DNA of 64,000 nucleotides from Phycisphaerae bacterium. Its GTDB lineage: Bacteria; Planctomycetota; Phycisphaerae; Tepidisphaerales; Tepidisphaeraceae. The DNA lies in the NCBI GenBank assembly GCA_025924315.1, contig JAICIO010000007.1:1-64000 (forward strand), read 5' to 3'. Positions 41,736-51,875 of this stretch are shown here, in pieces. The notes under the pieces were generated by a model. It was given only the letters and a program-made list of their open reading frames with translations. It made no database searches and was not told where the DNA came from. Every line of letters begins with the position of its first letter. The stretch's first letter is position 1. The translations under genes were made by a program, and so were the position numbers.

Positions 41736-42701
41736 ATGGTCGCCATGAATGACCGCGCGATGGAATTCGACGACGAACCGCCGCTCGCGCCGAACGTGGT
41801 TGAAATCGAACACCTCTCGCGGCGATTCGGAAAGAAGCTCGCCCTGGACGATGTTTCACTCACGGTTCCCGCGGGCACCGTGCTCGGTCTCGTCGGCGAA
41901 AACGGCGCCGGCAAAACCACGCTCATCAAGCATCTGCTCGGTCTTCTCAAAGCGCAATCGGGCCGAGTGAGCGTGCTCGGACTCGATCCGGTGGCCAAGC
42001 CCATGCAGGTTCTCTCGCAGATCGGTTACCTCTCGGAAGAGCCTGATTTACCGGGCTGGATGCGCGTTCACGAGCTGATCCGCTACGTCTCCGCGTTCTA
42101 TGCCGGCTGGGATTCTGCGTACGCAGAAGAACTGCGCCGCGAGTTCGCGCTCGATCCGATGGCGAAGGTCAAATTGCTTTCAAAAGGACAGCGCGCGCGG
42201 GTGGGATTGCTCGTCGCTCTCGCCTATCGTCCCCCGCTGCTGCTTCTCGATGAACCATCGAGTGGGCTTGATCCAATCGTCCGCCGTGACATCCTCGGGG
42301 CGATCGTGCGCACGATCGCGGACGAAGGTCGCACGGTCATCTTCTCGTCGCATCTGCTCACCGAAGTCGAGCGCGTCTCTGATCGCGTCGCGATGATCCG
42401 CTCTGGCCGCATCGAGTTCTGCGATTCGATCGAGCGCGTGAAGGAGTCGCACGCGCGACTGACGCTTCGGTTCGACGAATCGCGCACGGGCCCTCCCCAA
42501 CTCGACGGCGCGCTCGCGTGGGAAGGTTCGGGCCGCGAATGGACGGCGATTTATGCCGGATCCAAAGCCGATCTCCTTGCGCAGGCGCAATCGCTCGGCG
42601 GGGAGATCGTCGATGAGCACGCGCTGTCGCTCGACGAGATCTTTCTGGCGCGAACCGGTCATCGCCCGCCGGCGCTTGCGCTCAGCGAGGTGGACGAATG
42701 A
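41736..42701 (+). CDS. ABC transporter ATP-binding protein
   Basis: A 321-residue ATPase. Walker A GENGAGKTTLIKHLLG, a Q-loop around QIGYLSEEPDLPGWM, the signature LLSKGQRARVGLLVALAYR (LSKGQ variant of LSGGQ), Walker B LLLLDEPSSGLDP, and a switch-histidine in SSHLLTEVER. It has a C-terminal extension of about 90 residues. Co-transcribed with the regulator and overlapping the permease by 4 bp. Confidence 0.94.
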   Translation: MVAMNDRAMEFDDEPPLAPNVVEIEHLSRRFGKKLALDDVSLTVPAGTVLGLVGENGAGKTTLIKHLLGLLKAQSGRVSVLGLDPVAKPMQVLSQIGYLSEEPDLPGWMRVHELIRYVSAFYAGWDSAYAEELRREFALDPMAKVKLLSKGQRARVGLLVALAYRPPLLLLDEPSSGLDPIVRRDILGAIVRTIADEGRTVIFSSHLLTEVERVSDRVAMIRSGRIEFCDSIERVKESHARLTLRFDESRTGPPQLDGALAWEGSGREWTAIYAGSKADLLAQAQSLGGEIVDEHALSLDEIFLARTGHRPPALALSEVDE

Positions 42702-44314
42702 AGCATTCGCCGGCGATGGGTGTGGGCTATTTCTTCTGGCGGCGCGCGCGCTGGGCGCTCATGGCGCTACTCGCGAACATCGCGTTGCTCGCGATCGTTT
42801 CGCGCGTGTTCGCGAACGCCGAATACCGGCCGTTCCTCGTGATCTGCACGCTCCTTCCACTCGTCATCGGCTCGATCCATCTGCTGGGCGTGTTTACCTA
42901 CGGCCCCACCGATTTCGGCGCGTCGAACACTGGCTTTCCGCGATACATGCTCGTGCAGCCGATGTCGGCGCGAAGCATGGTCGGCTGGCCGATGCTCTAC
43001 GGCGCGCTCACGGTCGCGTTTCTTTGCCTGCTGACCTTCCGGGCAGCGCTCTTTCCACCGGATGCCAAGATCCCGATCGGCATTTTCGCCGGCTTTTTCA
43101 TCGCCAGCCTCGCGTGGTTTCAGGTTTCTGCGTGGATCCCATTCCCGTTCCCGGTGCTGCGCGCGGTTTTTGTCGTCCTGATGGTTACTCTGCTTTGCGG
43201 CGGCGGAGCGTGGGCGATCGGTCGCCAGCGGTCGGAGGCGCTCGTCACGGCGGGTTATTTCGCGATGACGCTGCTCGCGTACGCCGTCGCGGTCGTCGGC
43301 CTTTCGCGAGCGCGATGCGGAGGAGGGCAAACCTGGAGTCTCGCGCCCTTGTGGGAACGCTGGGTGGCGTCGCTTTCGAAGCGTTCATCCTTTCGCTCCC
43401 CGCTTCGCGCGCAGTTGTGGCTCGAGCTGCGGCGCAACACCTATCAATTGCCCCTGCTCACGCTCTTCATGTGCCTGCCGATGGCGCTGCCGCTAATCGG
43501 GAAGCAACGCAACGACATCTACATCGCCGGGATGAGCATCAGCGCGCGCATGATGGCGGTCGCAATCGTGATCGCGTTCCCGATCTTCTGCTCCGGCGCA
43601 TTCTCTGCGGCGATGGGAAAGTTCGATTTCTGGTCGAACAAGGTGCCCACGTTCAACTCGTTCTACTCCACGCGCGCCTTCTCGACGACGAGCTTCATCG
43701 TCACGAAATGGCTCGCCGCCGCCGTCAGTACGCTTCTCGTCTGGGCAATGCTGCTCGCGCTGCTCGTGCTGTTTTTCCTGACATCAACGACGGCGGAGCA
43801 GGCGAAGATTCTTCAGGTTTTCGGCCCATCAACCGTTATCGCGGCCGGTCGAATCGCGCTCATCGTGCTGCTCTTGATGTTCATCACGTGGCGTAATCAG
43901 GTGACGGGTTTTTACATTCCGATGCTCGGCCGCGCGTGGTTCACGAACACGCTGACCGCCGTGAGCTGGCTGCAGGTAATGGTCCTCGGGGGGCTTGGCC
44001 TGTGGGCGGTGAAAGTGCCCGAAGTGCGCGAAAGGATTACGTCGTGTCTGCCCGCGGTCGTTTGGGCGATCGCCGTCGTCAAAGTTGTAATAGCGATCGC
44101 CGTCGTACGAATGCTTAGACAAAGATCGATCGTGCCCGCGTCGCAATGGAAGAAACTGTCAACCATCTGGATTGGAAGCGCCCTTGCGCTCCTCGCGATT
44201 CTGTGGGGAATCACTGGACCTCACGCGATGCTGATCCCAGCGGCGATCCTTATGCTGCCGATGGTTCGAATTGCCCTCGCGCCGCTGACGCTCAGCCTCA
44301 ACCGCCATCGATAA
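42698..44314 (+). CDS. ABC transporter permease
   Basis: A 538-residue membrane protein with about 12 predicted helices (for example LLANIALLAIVSRVFA; YPFLVICTLLPLVIGSIHLLG; LLILVLFFLTSTTA; MLIPAAILMLPMVRIALAPLTL). It overlaps the ATPase gene by ATGA and completes a three-gene YtrA-type operon. Exports something toxic or cell-wall-related, as YtrA/BcrA-like transporters do; the substrate is not known. Confidence 0.9.
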   Translation: MKHSPAMGVGYFFWRRARWALMALLANIALLAIVSRVFANAEYRPFLVICTLLPLVIGSIHLLGVFTYGPTDFGASNTGFPRYMLVQPMSARSMVGWPMLYGALTVAFLCLLTFRAALFPPDAKIPIGIFAGFFIASLAWFQVSAWIPFPFPVLRAVFVVLMVTLLCGGGAWAIGRQRSEALVTAGYFAMTLLAYAVAVVGLSRARCGGGQTWSLAPLWERWVASLSKRSSFRSPLRAQLWLELRRNTYQLPLLTLFMCLPMALPLIGKQRNDIYIAGMSISARMMAVAIVIAFPIFCSGAFSAAMGKFDFWSNKVPTFNSFYSTRAFSTTSFIVTKWLAAAVSTLLVWAMLLALLVLFFLTSTTAEQAKILQVFGPSTVIAAGRIALIVLLLMFITWRNQVTGFYIPMLGRAWFTNTLTAVSWLQVMVLGGLGLWAVKVPEVRERITSCLPAVVWAIAVVKVVIAIAVVRMLRQRSIVPASQWKKLSTIWIGSALALLAILWGITGPHAMLIPAAILMLPMVRIALAPLTLSLNRHR

Positions 44315-44331
44315 GCTCGGAGGGCGAGAAT

Positions 44332-44416
44332 AAACCCGCGGAGCTGCGCTCCGCCGCTAAATATGGCAACGGACGTGCTCGCCATAGTTAGCGGCGGAGC
44401 CCAGCTCCGCGGGTTT
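44332..44416. repeat. Inverted repeat pair (AACCCGCGGAGC family), copy 2
   Basis: Left arm AAACCCGCGGAGCTGCGCTC, right arm GAGCCCAGCTCCGCGGGTTT, with CCGCCGCTAA / TTAGCGGCGG inside. Same family as 30303-30384. Between the permease gene and murQ. Confidence 0.9.
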
Positions 44417-44455
44417 GAGCCCGTGCGAAAGGTCCTCGTGCAACGGATGGTTCTT

Positions 44456-45349
44456 CTACCCAATCGCCTTTCGCATGTTTCCGCCGGCGTCGTCGAGCCG
44501 CTTCTTCGCCGCCGTTGCGTCGATCCCGCGCTTGTGCATCACGATCGCCAGTTTCACATGACCGTCCGCGCGCTTGAGCAACTCCATCGACTGTTCCTTC
44601 GGCAACCCGAGGATCGTCGAGATGATTCGCGCCCCGCGGTCCCAGAGCTTGGTGTTCGAGGCGCGGAGATCGACCATCAGGTTTTCGTAGCACTTGCCGA
44701 TCTGCACCATCGAGAGCGTCGTGATCTGATTCAGCACGAGCTTCTGGGCGGTGCCGGCTTTCAGTCGCGTCGAGCCGGTGAGCACTTCGGGACCGGTCAG
44801 CGGACGAATCACGACATCGACCTTCGGCTCGTTCTGCACGGGTTGGACGCAAGAGAGGAAAACGGTCTTCGCCCCCAGTTCGGCGGCGCGACGCAGCGCG
44901 CCGTGAACGAACGGCGTCGTCCCACCCGCGGCGATGCCGATCACCGTGTCGTTCGCACCGATCTTCTTCTCATCAACGAGCTGCGCCCCGTGCTCGGGCG
45001 AATCCTCGGCCCCTTCTTTGGCCTTGAAGATCGCTTCGATTCCGCCGGCAATCACGCCCTGCACCATCTCCGGGTCGGTGCGAAACGTCGGTGGGCACTC
45101 CGAGGCGTCGAGAATCCCCAGCCGGCCGCTCGTTCCGGCGCCGAAGTAGAAGAGCCTTCCACCGTTCTCGAACGAATTCACAACCAGCGCGATCGCGTTC
45201 GCAACCTCGCCGCGCACCTTCGCGACGGCCTCCACCGCCTTCGCATCCTGCGCATTCATCACCGCCACCGCATCTTCAATGCTCATAGCATCGAGGTTCA
45301 TGGATTCCGGGAGTCGTTGCTCGGTCAGGAGGTTCGATCGGTCTTGCAT
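44456..45349 (-). CDS. murQ: N-acetylmuramic acid 6-phosphate etherase
   Basis: Cleaves the lactyl ether of MurNAc 6-phosphate to GlcNAc 6-phosphate during peptidoglycan recycling. 297 residues with a SIS domain: RLFYFGAGTSGRLGILDASECPPTF, GVIAGGIEAIFKAKEGAEDSP, VIGIAAGGTTPFVHGALRRA and GPEVLTGSTRLKAGTAQKLVLN, in the family order. The start at 45349 gives MQDRSNLLTEQRLPES. No transport or kinase gene is coupled. Confidence 0.95.
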   Translation of the reverse strand: MQDRSNLLTEQRLPESMNLDAMSIEDAVAVMNAQDAKAVEAVAKVRGEVANAIALVVNSFENGGRLFYFGAGTSGRLGILDASECPPTFRTDPEMVQGVIAGGIEAIFKAKEGAEDSPEHGAQLVDEKKIGANDTVIGIAAGGTTPFVHGALRRAAELGAKTVFLSCVQPVQNEPKVDVVIRPLTGPEVLTGSTRLKAGTAQKLVLNQITTLSMVQIGKCYENLMVDLRASNTKLWDRGARIISTILGLPKEQSMELLKRADGHVKLAIVMHKRGIDATAAKKRLDDAGGNMRKAIG

Positions 45350-45395
45350 AGTCGAACCATAATACGGGCAAATAAGCGCCCTTTCACGCGACCCC

Positions 45396-45501
45396 ACGTG
45401 GTGGCACCGACATTCCTGTCGGTGATCGCACGTGGTACACCACGGGCGAATCGGGTCGAGGAATACCTCGCCCCGTCACAGGCAAGAATGTCTGTGCCAC
45501 C
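45396..45501. repeat. Inverted repeat pair (GTGGCACAGACATTC family)
   Basis: Left arm GTGGCACCGACATTCCTGTC then GGTG; right arm CACAGGCAAGAATGTCTGTG then CCACC. The 263-bp gap upstream of the MacA-like gene holds this pair and nothing else that I can name. Confidence 0.75.
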
Positions 45502-45612
45502 CAGGATGTCCGCACGGCGCGCGGGGCGTCCATATACCCAGAAGACGCATCATTTCCGATATGATGCGGCTCGGGCCCGGGCCGTTTGCTCCCCCACGCG
45601 AAGGTTTCACCG

Positions 45613-46998
45613 GTGAAAATTTTCCTCTGGATCATCGTTTCGCTCGCCGTCGTGATTGGCCTGGTCACGCTGGTCGGGATGCGCATGGCCAGGAGCGTCA
45701 GCCCTGAAGCCATGTCGCTGAGCGTGCGCGCCGAGCCCATGAAGCGCGGCGACCTGACCGAATTCGTCAGCGCCCCCGGCCAAGTCCAACCGCGAACGAA
45801 AGTATCCATTAGTGCCCGTGTGGCGGCGCGCATTAATTCTCTTCCCTACGACGAGGGACAGACCGTCCAGAAGGACAAATCCGTTCTCGTAAAGCTCGAC
45901 TCGACGGATCTCGAAGCGCAGCTGAAAGCCACTGAAGCCCGCGCCGATGCGCAGAAGGCGGAGCTTGTCGAAGCCAGGGCCCGAATCTCCGCCACGGTTG
46001 CTCAAATCGCTGCGTCGCAGGTCATGTATGAAGACGCCAAACGCGATTACGAACGGCAGAAGAAATTGCTTGGACCCGGCGATGTGAGCCAGTCGGCGGT
46101 TGATCAGGCCCAGGCGAAGGCCGACCAACTCGCCAAGCAGATCGAATCGGCGCAGAAGTCGATGGAGGCCGACGAGCAGAATCTGCTCGTGCTTCAACAC
46201 CAGATCGATGCGGCACAGGCAGATATTGCACGCGATAGGGACAACCTCAGTTACACCACCATCCTTTCGCCCATCGACGGCGTCGTCACGCGCGTGAATG
46301 CGAAGGAAGGTGAGGTTGTCGTCACCGGCACGATGAACAATCCCGGCACGGTGATCCTGGAAGTGGCGGACCTGTCGGAGATGCAAGTCGATGCGCAGGT
46401 GGATGAGAGTAACATCGCCTCGGTGCATGAAGGACAGAACGCGAAGGTGCGGATCAGCGCGTATCCAGATGAAACGTTCGATGGAAAGGTGAAGCTCGTC
46501 GGGCTTGATGTGGTCGATCCACGCATGGGCGGATCGATGGGCAACAGCCCCGCCGCCCAGGGGCGATGGTATCGGGCGCGGATCGTCGTCGACACAAAGG
46601 GCAAGCGCATCCCCGCCGGCCTCAGTGCCGACGCGGACATCGAAACGAATCTGCACAAGAACGTGCTGAAGGTCCCGACGCAGGCGGTGATGGGCCGGCC
46701 GATCGACGAGCTGCCCGCCGGGGTGAAGTCTCGCCCGGAAGTCGACAGGAACAAAACGCTCGCAACGGTGGTCTTCAAAGTCGACGGCGGGAAAGCGGTC
46801 ATCACGCCCGTGACGATCGGCGCGAGCGACATGACGCACACGGTGATTGAATCAGGGCTGAGGGAAGGCGACCAGATCGTCGTCGGGCCGTACAAGATTC
46901 TTCCCACGCTGAGAGACGGCGCGATTGTGAAGACGGACACCGGTACGACGAAACCGGCAACCGCTGCAACGGCATCAACTGCTGCTTCGAAGCCATGA
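45613..46998 (+). CDS. MacA-like periplasmic adaptor
   Basis: A 461-residue membrane-fusion protein for a MacB-type efflux pump. N-terminal anchor ([20 protein letters not shown]), a lipoyl-like half ([22 protein letters not shown]), a coiled-coil hairpin of about 130 residues, then [21 protein letters not shown] and a C-terminal beta-barrel ([20 protein letters not shown]). The GTG at 45613 was chosen for AAGG nine bases upstream; an upstream in-frame TTG is less likely. The stop is followed at once by a repeat. Operon with the ATPase, permease and TolC-like genes. Confidence 0.92.
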   Translation: MKIFLWIIVSLAVVIGLVTLVGMRMARSVSPEAMSLSVRAEPMKRGDLTEFVSAPGQVQPRTKVSISARVAARINSLPYDEGQTVQKDKSVLVKLDSTDLEAQLKATEARADAQKAELVEARARISATVAQIAASQVMYEDAKRDYERQKKLLGPGDVSQSAVDQAQAKADQLAKQIESAQKSMEADEQNLLVLQHQIDAAQADIARDRDNLSYTTILSPIDGVVTRVNAKEGEVVVTGTMNNPGTVILEVADLSEMQVDAQVDESNIASVHEGQNAKVRISAYPDETFDGKVKLVGLDVVDPRMGGSMGNSPAAQGRWYRARIVVDTKGKRIPAGLSADADIETNLHKNVLKVPTQAVMGRPIDELPAGVKSRPEVDRNKTLATVVFKVDGGKAVITPVTIGASDMTHTVIESGLREGDQIVVGPYKILPTLRDGAIVKTDTGTTKPATAATASTAASKP

Positions 46999-47067
46999 GT
47001 GGCGAGGGCACCTTGCCCTCGCGGCGGCGGCTATAGCCGCAAACCGAGGGCGGGACGCCCTCGCCAC
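46999..47067. repeat. Inverted repeat pair (GTGGCGAGGGC family)
   Basis: Left arm GTGGCGAGGGCACCTTGCCC then TCG; right arm CGAGGGCGGGACGCCCTCGC then CAC. Inserted between the adaptor gene (its TGA is the base before the repeat) and the ATPase gene. Confidence 0.85.
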
Positions 47068-47074
47068 GTTTTAT

Positions 47075-47773
47075 ATGCTGATTCGGCTGCGCCACATGTT
47101 CAAGCATTACACCGTCGGTGTCGAACAGATCCGCGCGCTCGACGGCGTGGATCTCGATATCGCCGCGAACGAGTACGTCGCGATTATGGGATCATCCGGC
47201 TCGGGGAAATCGACGCTGATGAACATCCTCGGATGTCTCGACCGACCGACCGCCGGCTCGTATGAGCTCGATGGCCACCTCGTGTCGAACATGTCTGCCG
47301 GCCGGCTGTCACGCGTGCGGAATGAACGCATCGGCTTCGTCTTTCAATCATTTGAGCTGCTGCCGCGCGCGACGGCGGCGAAGAACGTCGAGCTTCCGTT
47401 GATCTACTCGCGCGACGGCTGGTTCGCCCGGCGCACGCGCGCTCGAAGCGCACTAAAAACCGTCGGCCTTGCCGATCGCATGCGCCATCGCCCGAACCAG
47501 CTTTCCGGCGGACAAAAGCAACGCGTCGCGATCGCTCGCGCGCTCGTCAATCGACCAGCGATCCTGCTCGCAGACGAACCCACCGGAAATCTCGACTCTG
47601 CGACCAGCGAAGAAATCCTCGCCCTCTTCGCCAAGCTGCATCACGACGGCCAGACCATCATCATGGTCACGCACGAGGCGGACGTCGCGCGTCACGCCCG
47701 GCGCATCATCCGCATGAAAGATGGCAAAGTGCTCAGCGACCTGCCGGTCGAGAAAGATCCGGTGGCCGCATGA
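47075..47773 (+). CDS. MacB-type ABC ATPase
   Basis: A 232-residue ATPase with Walker [17 protein letters not shown], the family's characteristic LDRPTAGSY, signature [19 protein letters not shown], Walker [14 protein letters not shown] and switch-His in [10 protein letters not shown]. It powers the permease encoded next, which overlaps its stop by 4 bp; in E. coli these are fused in MacB. Confidence 0.95.
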   Translation: MLIRLRHMFKHYTVGVEQIRALDGVDLDIAANEYVAIMGSSGSGKSTLMNILGCLDRPTAGSYELDGHLVSNMSAGRLSRVRNERIGFVFQSFELLPRATAAKNVELPLIYSRDGWFARRTRARSALKTVGLADRMRHRPNQLSGGQKQRVAIARALVNRPAILLADEPTGNLDSATSEEILALFAKLHHDGQTIIMVTHEADVARHARRIIRMKDGKVLSDLPVEKDPVAA

Positions 47774-49071
47774 TGACGCTCTTGCGCATCCTCGTGGCAC
47801 CGGTCGTCTTGCTCTACCAGAGCATCGTGCTCGCCCTTTCGCAGATCTGGGCGAACAAGGTGCGTGGGATCCTCACGACGATCGGCATCATGATCGGCGT
47901 CGCGGCGGTGTCCGCCGTCATCGCGCTCATTACCGGCATGAAAGATCGCGTGCTGAACGAGTTTGAAGCGTTCGGCACGAACAAGATCTTCGTCGAGCCG
48001 CACTGGCCGGAGAAATACCGCACCGTTTCGTGGCGGCAGATCATGTTTCGGCTGAACGATTTCGACGAGATGCTCGAGCACTGCCCGTCCGTCGCGAAGT
48101 TCACGCATCTGAACCAGGACCGTGGCACCGCCATCTTCGGCTCGAAGGTCGAGGATTCGAACGTCAACATCTACGGCGTCGATCCGGACTGGCACGACAT
48201 CGAGCGGCGCTATGTGATCTACGGCCGGCCACTTTCACTTCTCGACAACCAGCAGCGGCGGCCGGTCTGCCTGATCAACGAAGTATTGCGCGACAAACTC
48301 GCGCTCGATCGCGACCCGGTCGGGCAATACATCCAGTTGAACAACGATCGCCTGCTGGTGATCGGACTGCTCGAACCGCCGGCGGCGTTCATGGGGATGA
48401 TGGGCGAGCAGCGCGAGGTTGTCATTCCGTTCAACTATGCGGTCGAGCGCGACCGGTGGCCGTGGTATGCGGTGATGGCGGCGAGCAAATCGCCCGAGCT
48501 CGCGGACGACGCGAAAGCGGAGATCGAGTTCTACATGCGGCAAAAGCGCCGCATCAAACCGGGGCAGGAAGATACGTTTGAAGTGCAGACGGCACAGCGC
48601 GTGGTCGAACAATTCTCTCGCGTCGCATCGATGGTGACGCTGATCGCGACGGCGATCGTCGGCGTATCGCTTCTCGTCGGCGGGGTTGGCATCATGAACA
48701 TCATGCTCGTGAGCGTCTCGGAGCGCACGCGCGAGATCGGTTTGCGAAAAGCGGTCGGCGCGCGGCCGAGCGCGATCCTGCTGCAATTCCTCGTCGAAGC
48801 AGTCGTCCTATGCCTGATCGGCGGAGCGCTCGGCCTCGCGATGGGACAGGCGATTACCACGACGGTCGCGTCGTTCATACCCGACGTGACTTCGATGCGC
48901 ATGGAAGGCGAGACGATGGCGCCGGGCGCGTCGATGAAAGGAATCATCGTTCCACCCTCGGCGATCGCGCTGGCGTTCGGTTTCTCCGCGACGGTCGGGC
49001 TGATTTTCGGCATGTTTCCCGCGATCAAGGCGGCCCGCCTCGATCCGATTGAGGCGCTGCGGCATGAATGA
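47770..49071 (+). CDS. MacB-type ABC permease
   Basis: A 433-residue membrane protein: N-terminal helix, a large periplasmic domain (MacB_PCD type, about 60-300; [20 protein letters not shown]), and a C-terminal FtsX-like domain with three helices ([45 protein letters not shown]). It would assemble with the ATPase, adaptor and outer membrane channel. Overlaps the ATPase gene by 4 bp and the TolC-like gene by 8 bp. Confidence 0.95.
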   Translation: MMTLLRILVAPVVLLYQSIVLALSQIWANKVRGILTTIGIMIGVAAVSAVIALITGMKDRVLNEFEAFGTNKIFVEPHWPEKYRTVSWRQIMFRLNDFDEMLEHCPSVAKFTHLNQDRGTAIFGSKVEDSNVNIYGVDPDWHDIERRYVIYGRPLSLLDNQQRRPVCLINEVLRDKLALDRDPVGQYIQLNNDRLLVIGLLEPPAAFMGMMGEQREVVIPFNYAVERDRWPWYAVMAASKSPELADDAKAEIEFYMRQKRRIKPGQEDTFEVQTAQRVVEQFSRVASMVTLIATAIVGVSLLVGGVGIMNIMLVSVSERTREIGLRKAVGARPSAILLQFLVEAVVLCLIGGALGLAMGQAITTTVASFIPDVTSMRMEGETMAPGASMKGIIVPPSAIALAFGFSATVGLIFGMFPAIKAARLDPIEALRHE

Positions 49072-50776
49072 TTCAACCGAGGTGGAAACGCGCGCGCGAT
49101 ATCGGTTATTTAGCCGCGGGGCTCGCCCCGCGCGGGCGCCGCGGAGCCGGTTTGCGTTTCGCGCGGGGCAAGCCCGCGCGGCTAAATGGGCGCTCCTCGC
49201 ATTGACGCTCATTGGTTGCACGAGCGAGATGCCAACTCTGCCGCGCGAAGTGCTGCGCGATGTCGAGCCGCTTCATCTCGAGCAGGCGACGACCGCGCCG
49301 ACGATCAGCATCACCACCGCTCCCACGACTGCCGCGACGCAAGGCACGAGCACCGTCGAGATGTCGATCGAACGCGCCCGCGAACTGGCGATGGAGAACA
49401 ATCTCGACCTGAAAGTTGAGTTGCTCAATCCGACCATCGCGAAAGAAACGGTGAACGCGGAAGAAGCGCGTTTCGAAGCGCTCTTCACCACCGATTCGCG
49501 GTTCTCCGTGACGGACACGCCCACCGCGTCCGAGCTCGAAGGCTCGGAGGTGAAGGACTTTTCCGTTTCGCCCGGCATCACGCTTCCGCTCCGCACCGGT
49601 GGAACGATCCAGCTGCAGGTGCCGATGGACCGGTTCGAGACGAACAACCAGTTCTCGACGCTGAATCCATCGTACACATCCGATGTGCAGGCGACGTTCA
49701 CTCAACCGCTGCTGCGCGGCGCCGGCGCGTATTACAACGAACAGCCGATTCGCGTCGCGAAATACAATTACCTCCAGTCGCAGGCGAACACCAAGCTGGA
49801 AGTCATTCGCGTGCTGACGGACGTCGATCGGATCTATTGGCGGCTCTATGCGGCGCGACAGGAGCTTCGCGTGCGGAAGCAGGAGTATGACCTGGCGGTC
49901 GCGCAGTATGAGCGCGCGCAGCGGCAGGTCGAAGCCGGCGCCGCGGCCAGCGTTGACGTCACGCGCGCCGAATCCGGCGTCGCGGACAAGCGCGAGGCGA
50001 TCATCATCGCAGAAAACACCGTGCGCGATCGCGAGCGCGATCTGAAGCGGATCTTGAATGATCCGGATCTGCCGATGGAGTCCGACATCGTCATCGTGCC
50101 GACGACCGAGCCGAAAACGCTTTACTACAAGCTGCGTCCAACCGACCTGATGAACCGCGCCATGAACGACCGCATGGAGTTGCTCGATCTGGAACTGCAG
50201 ATCGCGATCGAAACGTCGAATGTTAACATCGCGAAGAATGACATGCTGCCGCTGGTGTCGCTCGCGTACACGTACGGCGTGAATGGCCTGGGCGGAGATT
50301 TCAACGAATCGTTCAGCATGGTGAGCGACCGGAATTTCCAGGATCACAGCGTCGGCATCCATCTGGAAGTTCCGATCGGCAACGAGGCAGCGCGAAGCCG
50401 GCTCCGGCGGGCGCTGGCGGTTCGCTTGCAGGCGCTGGCGACGAAAGAACAGCGGGAGATTCAGATTCGCCAGGACCTCGCGGGCGCCATCGATCAGCTC
50501 AACACAAACTGGTTCCGCATCCTCGCCGCGAAGAAGCGCACTGAGCTGGCGGCGCGCGTGGTGGAGCTTGAGATTCGGCAGTTCAACCAGGGTTTGCAGA
50601 CGAGCACGGATGTGATCGATGCGCAGACTCGCCTGGCGAGCGCTGCGTCGGCTGAGATCAGCGCCGTGACCGATTATCAGATCTCGCAGGTCGACATTGC
50701 GTTCGCGACGGGCACGGTTCTCGGTGCATCGCGCGTGATCTGGGAGCCGACGCAGGCGCCGAAGATTGATTGGTAG
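49064..50776 (+). CDS. TolC-like outer membrane efflux lipoprotein
   Basis: A 570-residue outer-membrane factor. The start at 49064 overlaps the permease gene. The N-terminal 40 residues (RYRLFSRGARPARAPRSRF and AFRAGQARAA) are encoded by a palindromic repeat (49108-49187); the signal helix KWALLALTLIG follows, with lipobox LIGC at Cys52. The mature protein has the paired outer-membrane-factor repeats with coiled coils (ARELAMENNLDLKVELLN; YLQSQANTKLEVIRVLTDVDRIY; RQFNQGLQTSTDVIDAQTRLA). It completes a MacAB-TolC-like pump. A shorter start near the signal helix cannot be excluded. Confidence 0.88.
   Translation: MNDSTEVETRARYRLFSRGARPARAPRSRFAFRAGQARAAKWALLALTLIGCTSEMPTLPREVLRDVEPLHLEQATTAPTISITTAPTTAATQGTSTVEMSIERARELAMENNLDLKVELLNPTIAKETVNAEEARFEALFTTDSRFSVTDTPTASELEGSEVKDFSVSPGITLPLRTGGTIQLQVPMDRFETNNQFSTLNPSYTSDVQATFTQPLLRGAGAYYNEQPIRVAKYNYLQSQANTKLEVIRVLTDVDRIYWRLYAARQELRVRKQEYDLAVAQYERAQRQVEAGAAASVDVTRAESGVADKREAIIIAENTVRDRERDLKRILNDPDLPMESDIVIVPTTEPKTLYYKLRPTDLMNRAMNDRMELLDLELQIAIETSNVNIAKNDMLPLVSLAYTYGVNGLGGDFNESFSMVSDRNFQDHSVGIHLEVPIGNEAARSRLRRALAVRLQALATKEQREIQIRQDLAGAIDQLNTNWFRILAAKKRTELAARVVELEIRQFNQGLQTSTDVIDAQTRLASAASAEISAVTDYQISQVDIAFATGTVLGASRVIWEPTQAPKIDW
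49108..49187. repeat. Inverted repeat pair inside the TolC-like gene 5' end
   Basis: Left arm ATTTAGCCGCGGGGCTCGCC then CCGCGCGGG; right arm CGCGCGGGGCAAGCCCGCGC then GGCTAAAT. It lies inside the coding region, just before the lipoprotein signal. Confidence 0.85.
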
Positions 50777-50788
50777 CAGCGAAAAAGA

Positions 50789-50873
50789 GTGAACCACGAA
50801 TGGACACGAATGAACACGAATGGAGAAAAGCCAGTTCTCTATTCGTGAGAATTCGTGTTCATTCGTGGTTCAC
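50789..50873. repeat. Inverted repeat pair (GAACCACGAATG family)
   Basis: Left arm GTGAACCACGAATGGACACG then AATGAACACGAATGG; right arm ATTCGTGAGAATTCGTGTTC then ATTCGTGGTTCAC. Between the converging TolC-like gene and the 50891 gene. Confidence 0.85.
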
Positions 50874-50890
50874 CTCTTTCCGCTCCGTTG

Positions 50891-51361
50891 TCAATGCGAC
50901 TGATGCGCTGCAGTTCGTGCGGCGAGATCTTCGCGCAGGAATTCTTTAAATGTCGGCAGGTGATCGCGGGTCCACGCCGCTTCTATCGCTTCCGCCACCT
51001 TCAGGTTGTTCTCGGTCAGTTCGCAGAAGAGGCGATATTCGCGCGACTCCGGCGCGGGACGACAATGGCGGTCGTGTGTGTCGACGCGGAAGAGATAGCC
51101 GTTCCCGCCGGGCTTGGCTTCGACCACCATCTTCATGTGCGGGTAACTTGGGTTGCCGAGGCGAAGGCTGAGGCGCTTGGGTGATTGTGGATCGTCGCGC
51201 GCGAACACCGGGCTCGCGTACAGATCGCCATTCCCCGTCGCGCGCAGAGTTTCGATGCGCTTCTGAGCCGCCCCCGGGACGCGCGCTTCGCCGTATGCGA
51301 TGCGCAGGTACGTCTCGACCGCGGACCAGAACTGCTCGATAGGCGGTTTATTCCAGCTCAC
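50891..51361 (-). CDS. Hypothetical protein with HDRHC motif, copy 1
   Basis: A 156-residue soluble protein similar along its whole length to the product of 51876-52331. Shared segments: RLGNPSYPHMKMVVE, FRVDTHDRHCRP, and the tail LPTFKEFLREDLA. The cysteine/histidine motif HDRHC may bind a metal. Family unknown to me. Divergent from the response-regulator gene, which lies between the two copies. Confidence 0.75.
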   Translation of the reverse strand: MSWNKPPIEQFWSAVETYLRIAYGEARVPGAAQKRIETLRATGNGDLYASPVFARDDPQSPKRLSLRLGNPSYPHMKMVVEAKPGGNGYLFRVDTHDRHCRPAPESREYRLFCELTENNLKVAEAIEAAWTRDHLPTFKEFLREDLAARTAAHQSH

Positions 51362-51400
51362 GTGGAAAACCTCCGCTTGGGCGCGTTAGTATATCGAAGG

Positions 51401-51811
51401 ATGACGGAGACAGCACCCGACCAAATTTCCAATGGGACGAAGTCCGTTCTGGTGGTTGAGGACGACCCGGAAATCAATGCGATGGTGGGCGCGTATGCCG
51501 AACTTTGCGGATTTCAGTATCGCCCAGCATTGAATGGCGCCCGCGCAATGCAGCAGGTCCGCGAAGGCACACCGACCGTGGTCATTCTGGACCTCATGCT
51601 TCCCGATGCGGATGGCTTTGAGATCTGCAAGACGATGCGGAAGGATCAATCGATGCAGCGGGTGCCGATCATTATCCTGACGGCCCTCGGTGGCGAAAAG
51701 AATCGCCAAAAGGGAATGGCGTGCGGGGCGACGGATTATATGACGAAGCCCTTCGATCCGGATCAGCTGATGAAGGCAATCGAAAAGCATGCGAACGGGC
51801 AAGCGAAGTGA
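51401..51811 (+). CDS. Single-domain response regulator
   Basis: A 136-residue receiver: acidic pocket VLVVEDDPEINA, phosphorylation site in VVILDLMLPDADGF, Thr in IIILTALGG, and the lysine in MTKPFDPDQL. No output domain. It starts with GAAGG and is flanked by the two HDRHC genes. It may receive phosphate from the histidine kinases encoded nearby. Confidence 0.93.
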   Translation: MTETAPDQISNGTKSVLVVEDDPEINAMVGAYAELCGFQYRPALNGARAMQQVREGTPTVVILDLMLPDADGFEICKTMRKDQSMQRVPIIILTALGGEKNRQKGMACGATDYMTKPFDPDQLMKAIEKHANGQAK

Positions 51812-51831
51812 TCATCAAATGAAACCAAACG

Positions 51832-51861
51832 AAAGCCCCGGCTGCTAGCAGCCGGGGCTTT
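51832..51861. terminator. Bidirectional intrinsic terminator
   Basis: A 30-bp perfect palindrome with arms AAAGCCCCGGCTGCT and AGCAGCCGGGGCTTT, 20 bases after the response-regulator stop and 14 before the end of the converging gene. The A/T ends serve as U-runs on each strand. The core GGCTGCTAGCAGCC also occurs in xylB (6264-6285). Confidence 0.88.
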
Positions 51862-51875
51862 GTGTTTCGATCGGG

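Noticed and set aside
45586-45612. TTG start for the MacA-like adaptor
   Set aside because: The GTG at 45613 has a better-placed AAGG and gives a normal membrane anchor at the N-terminus.
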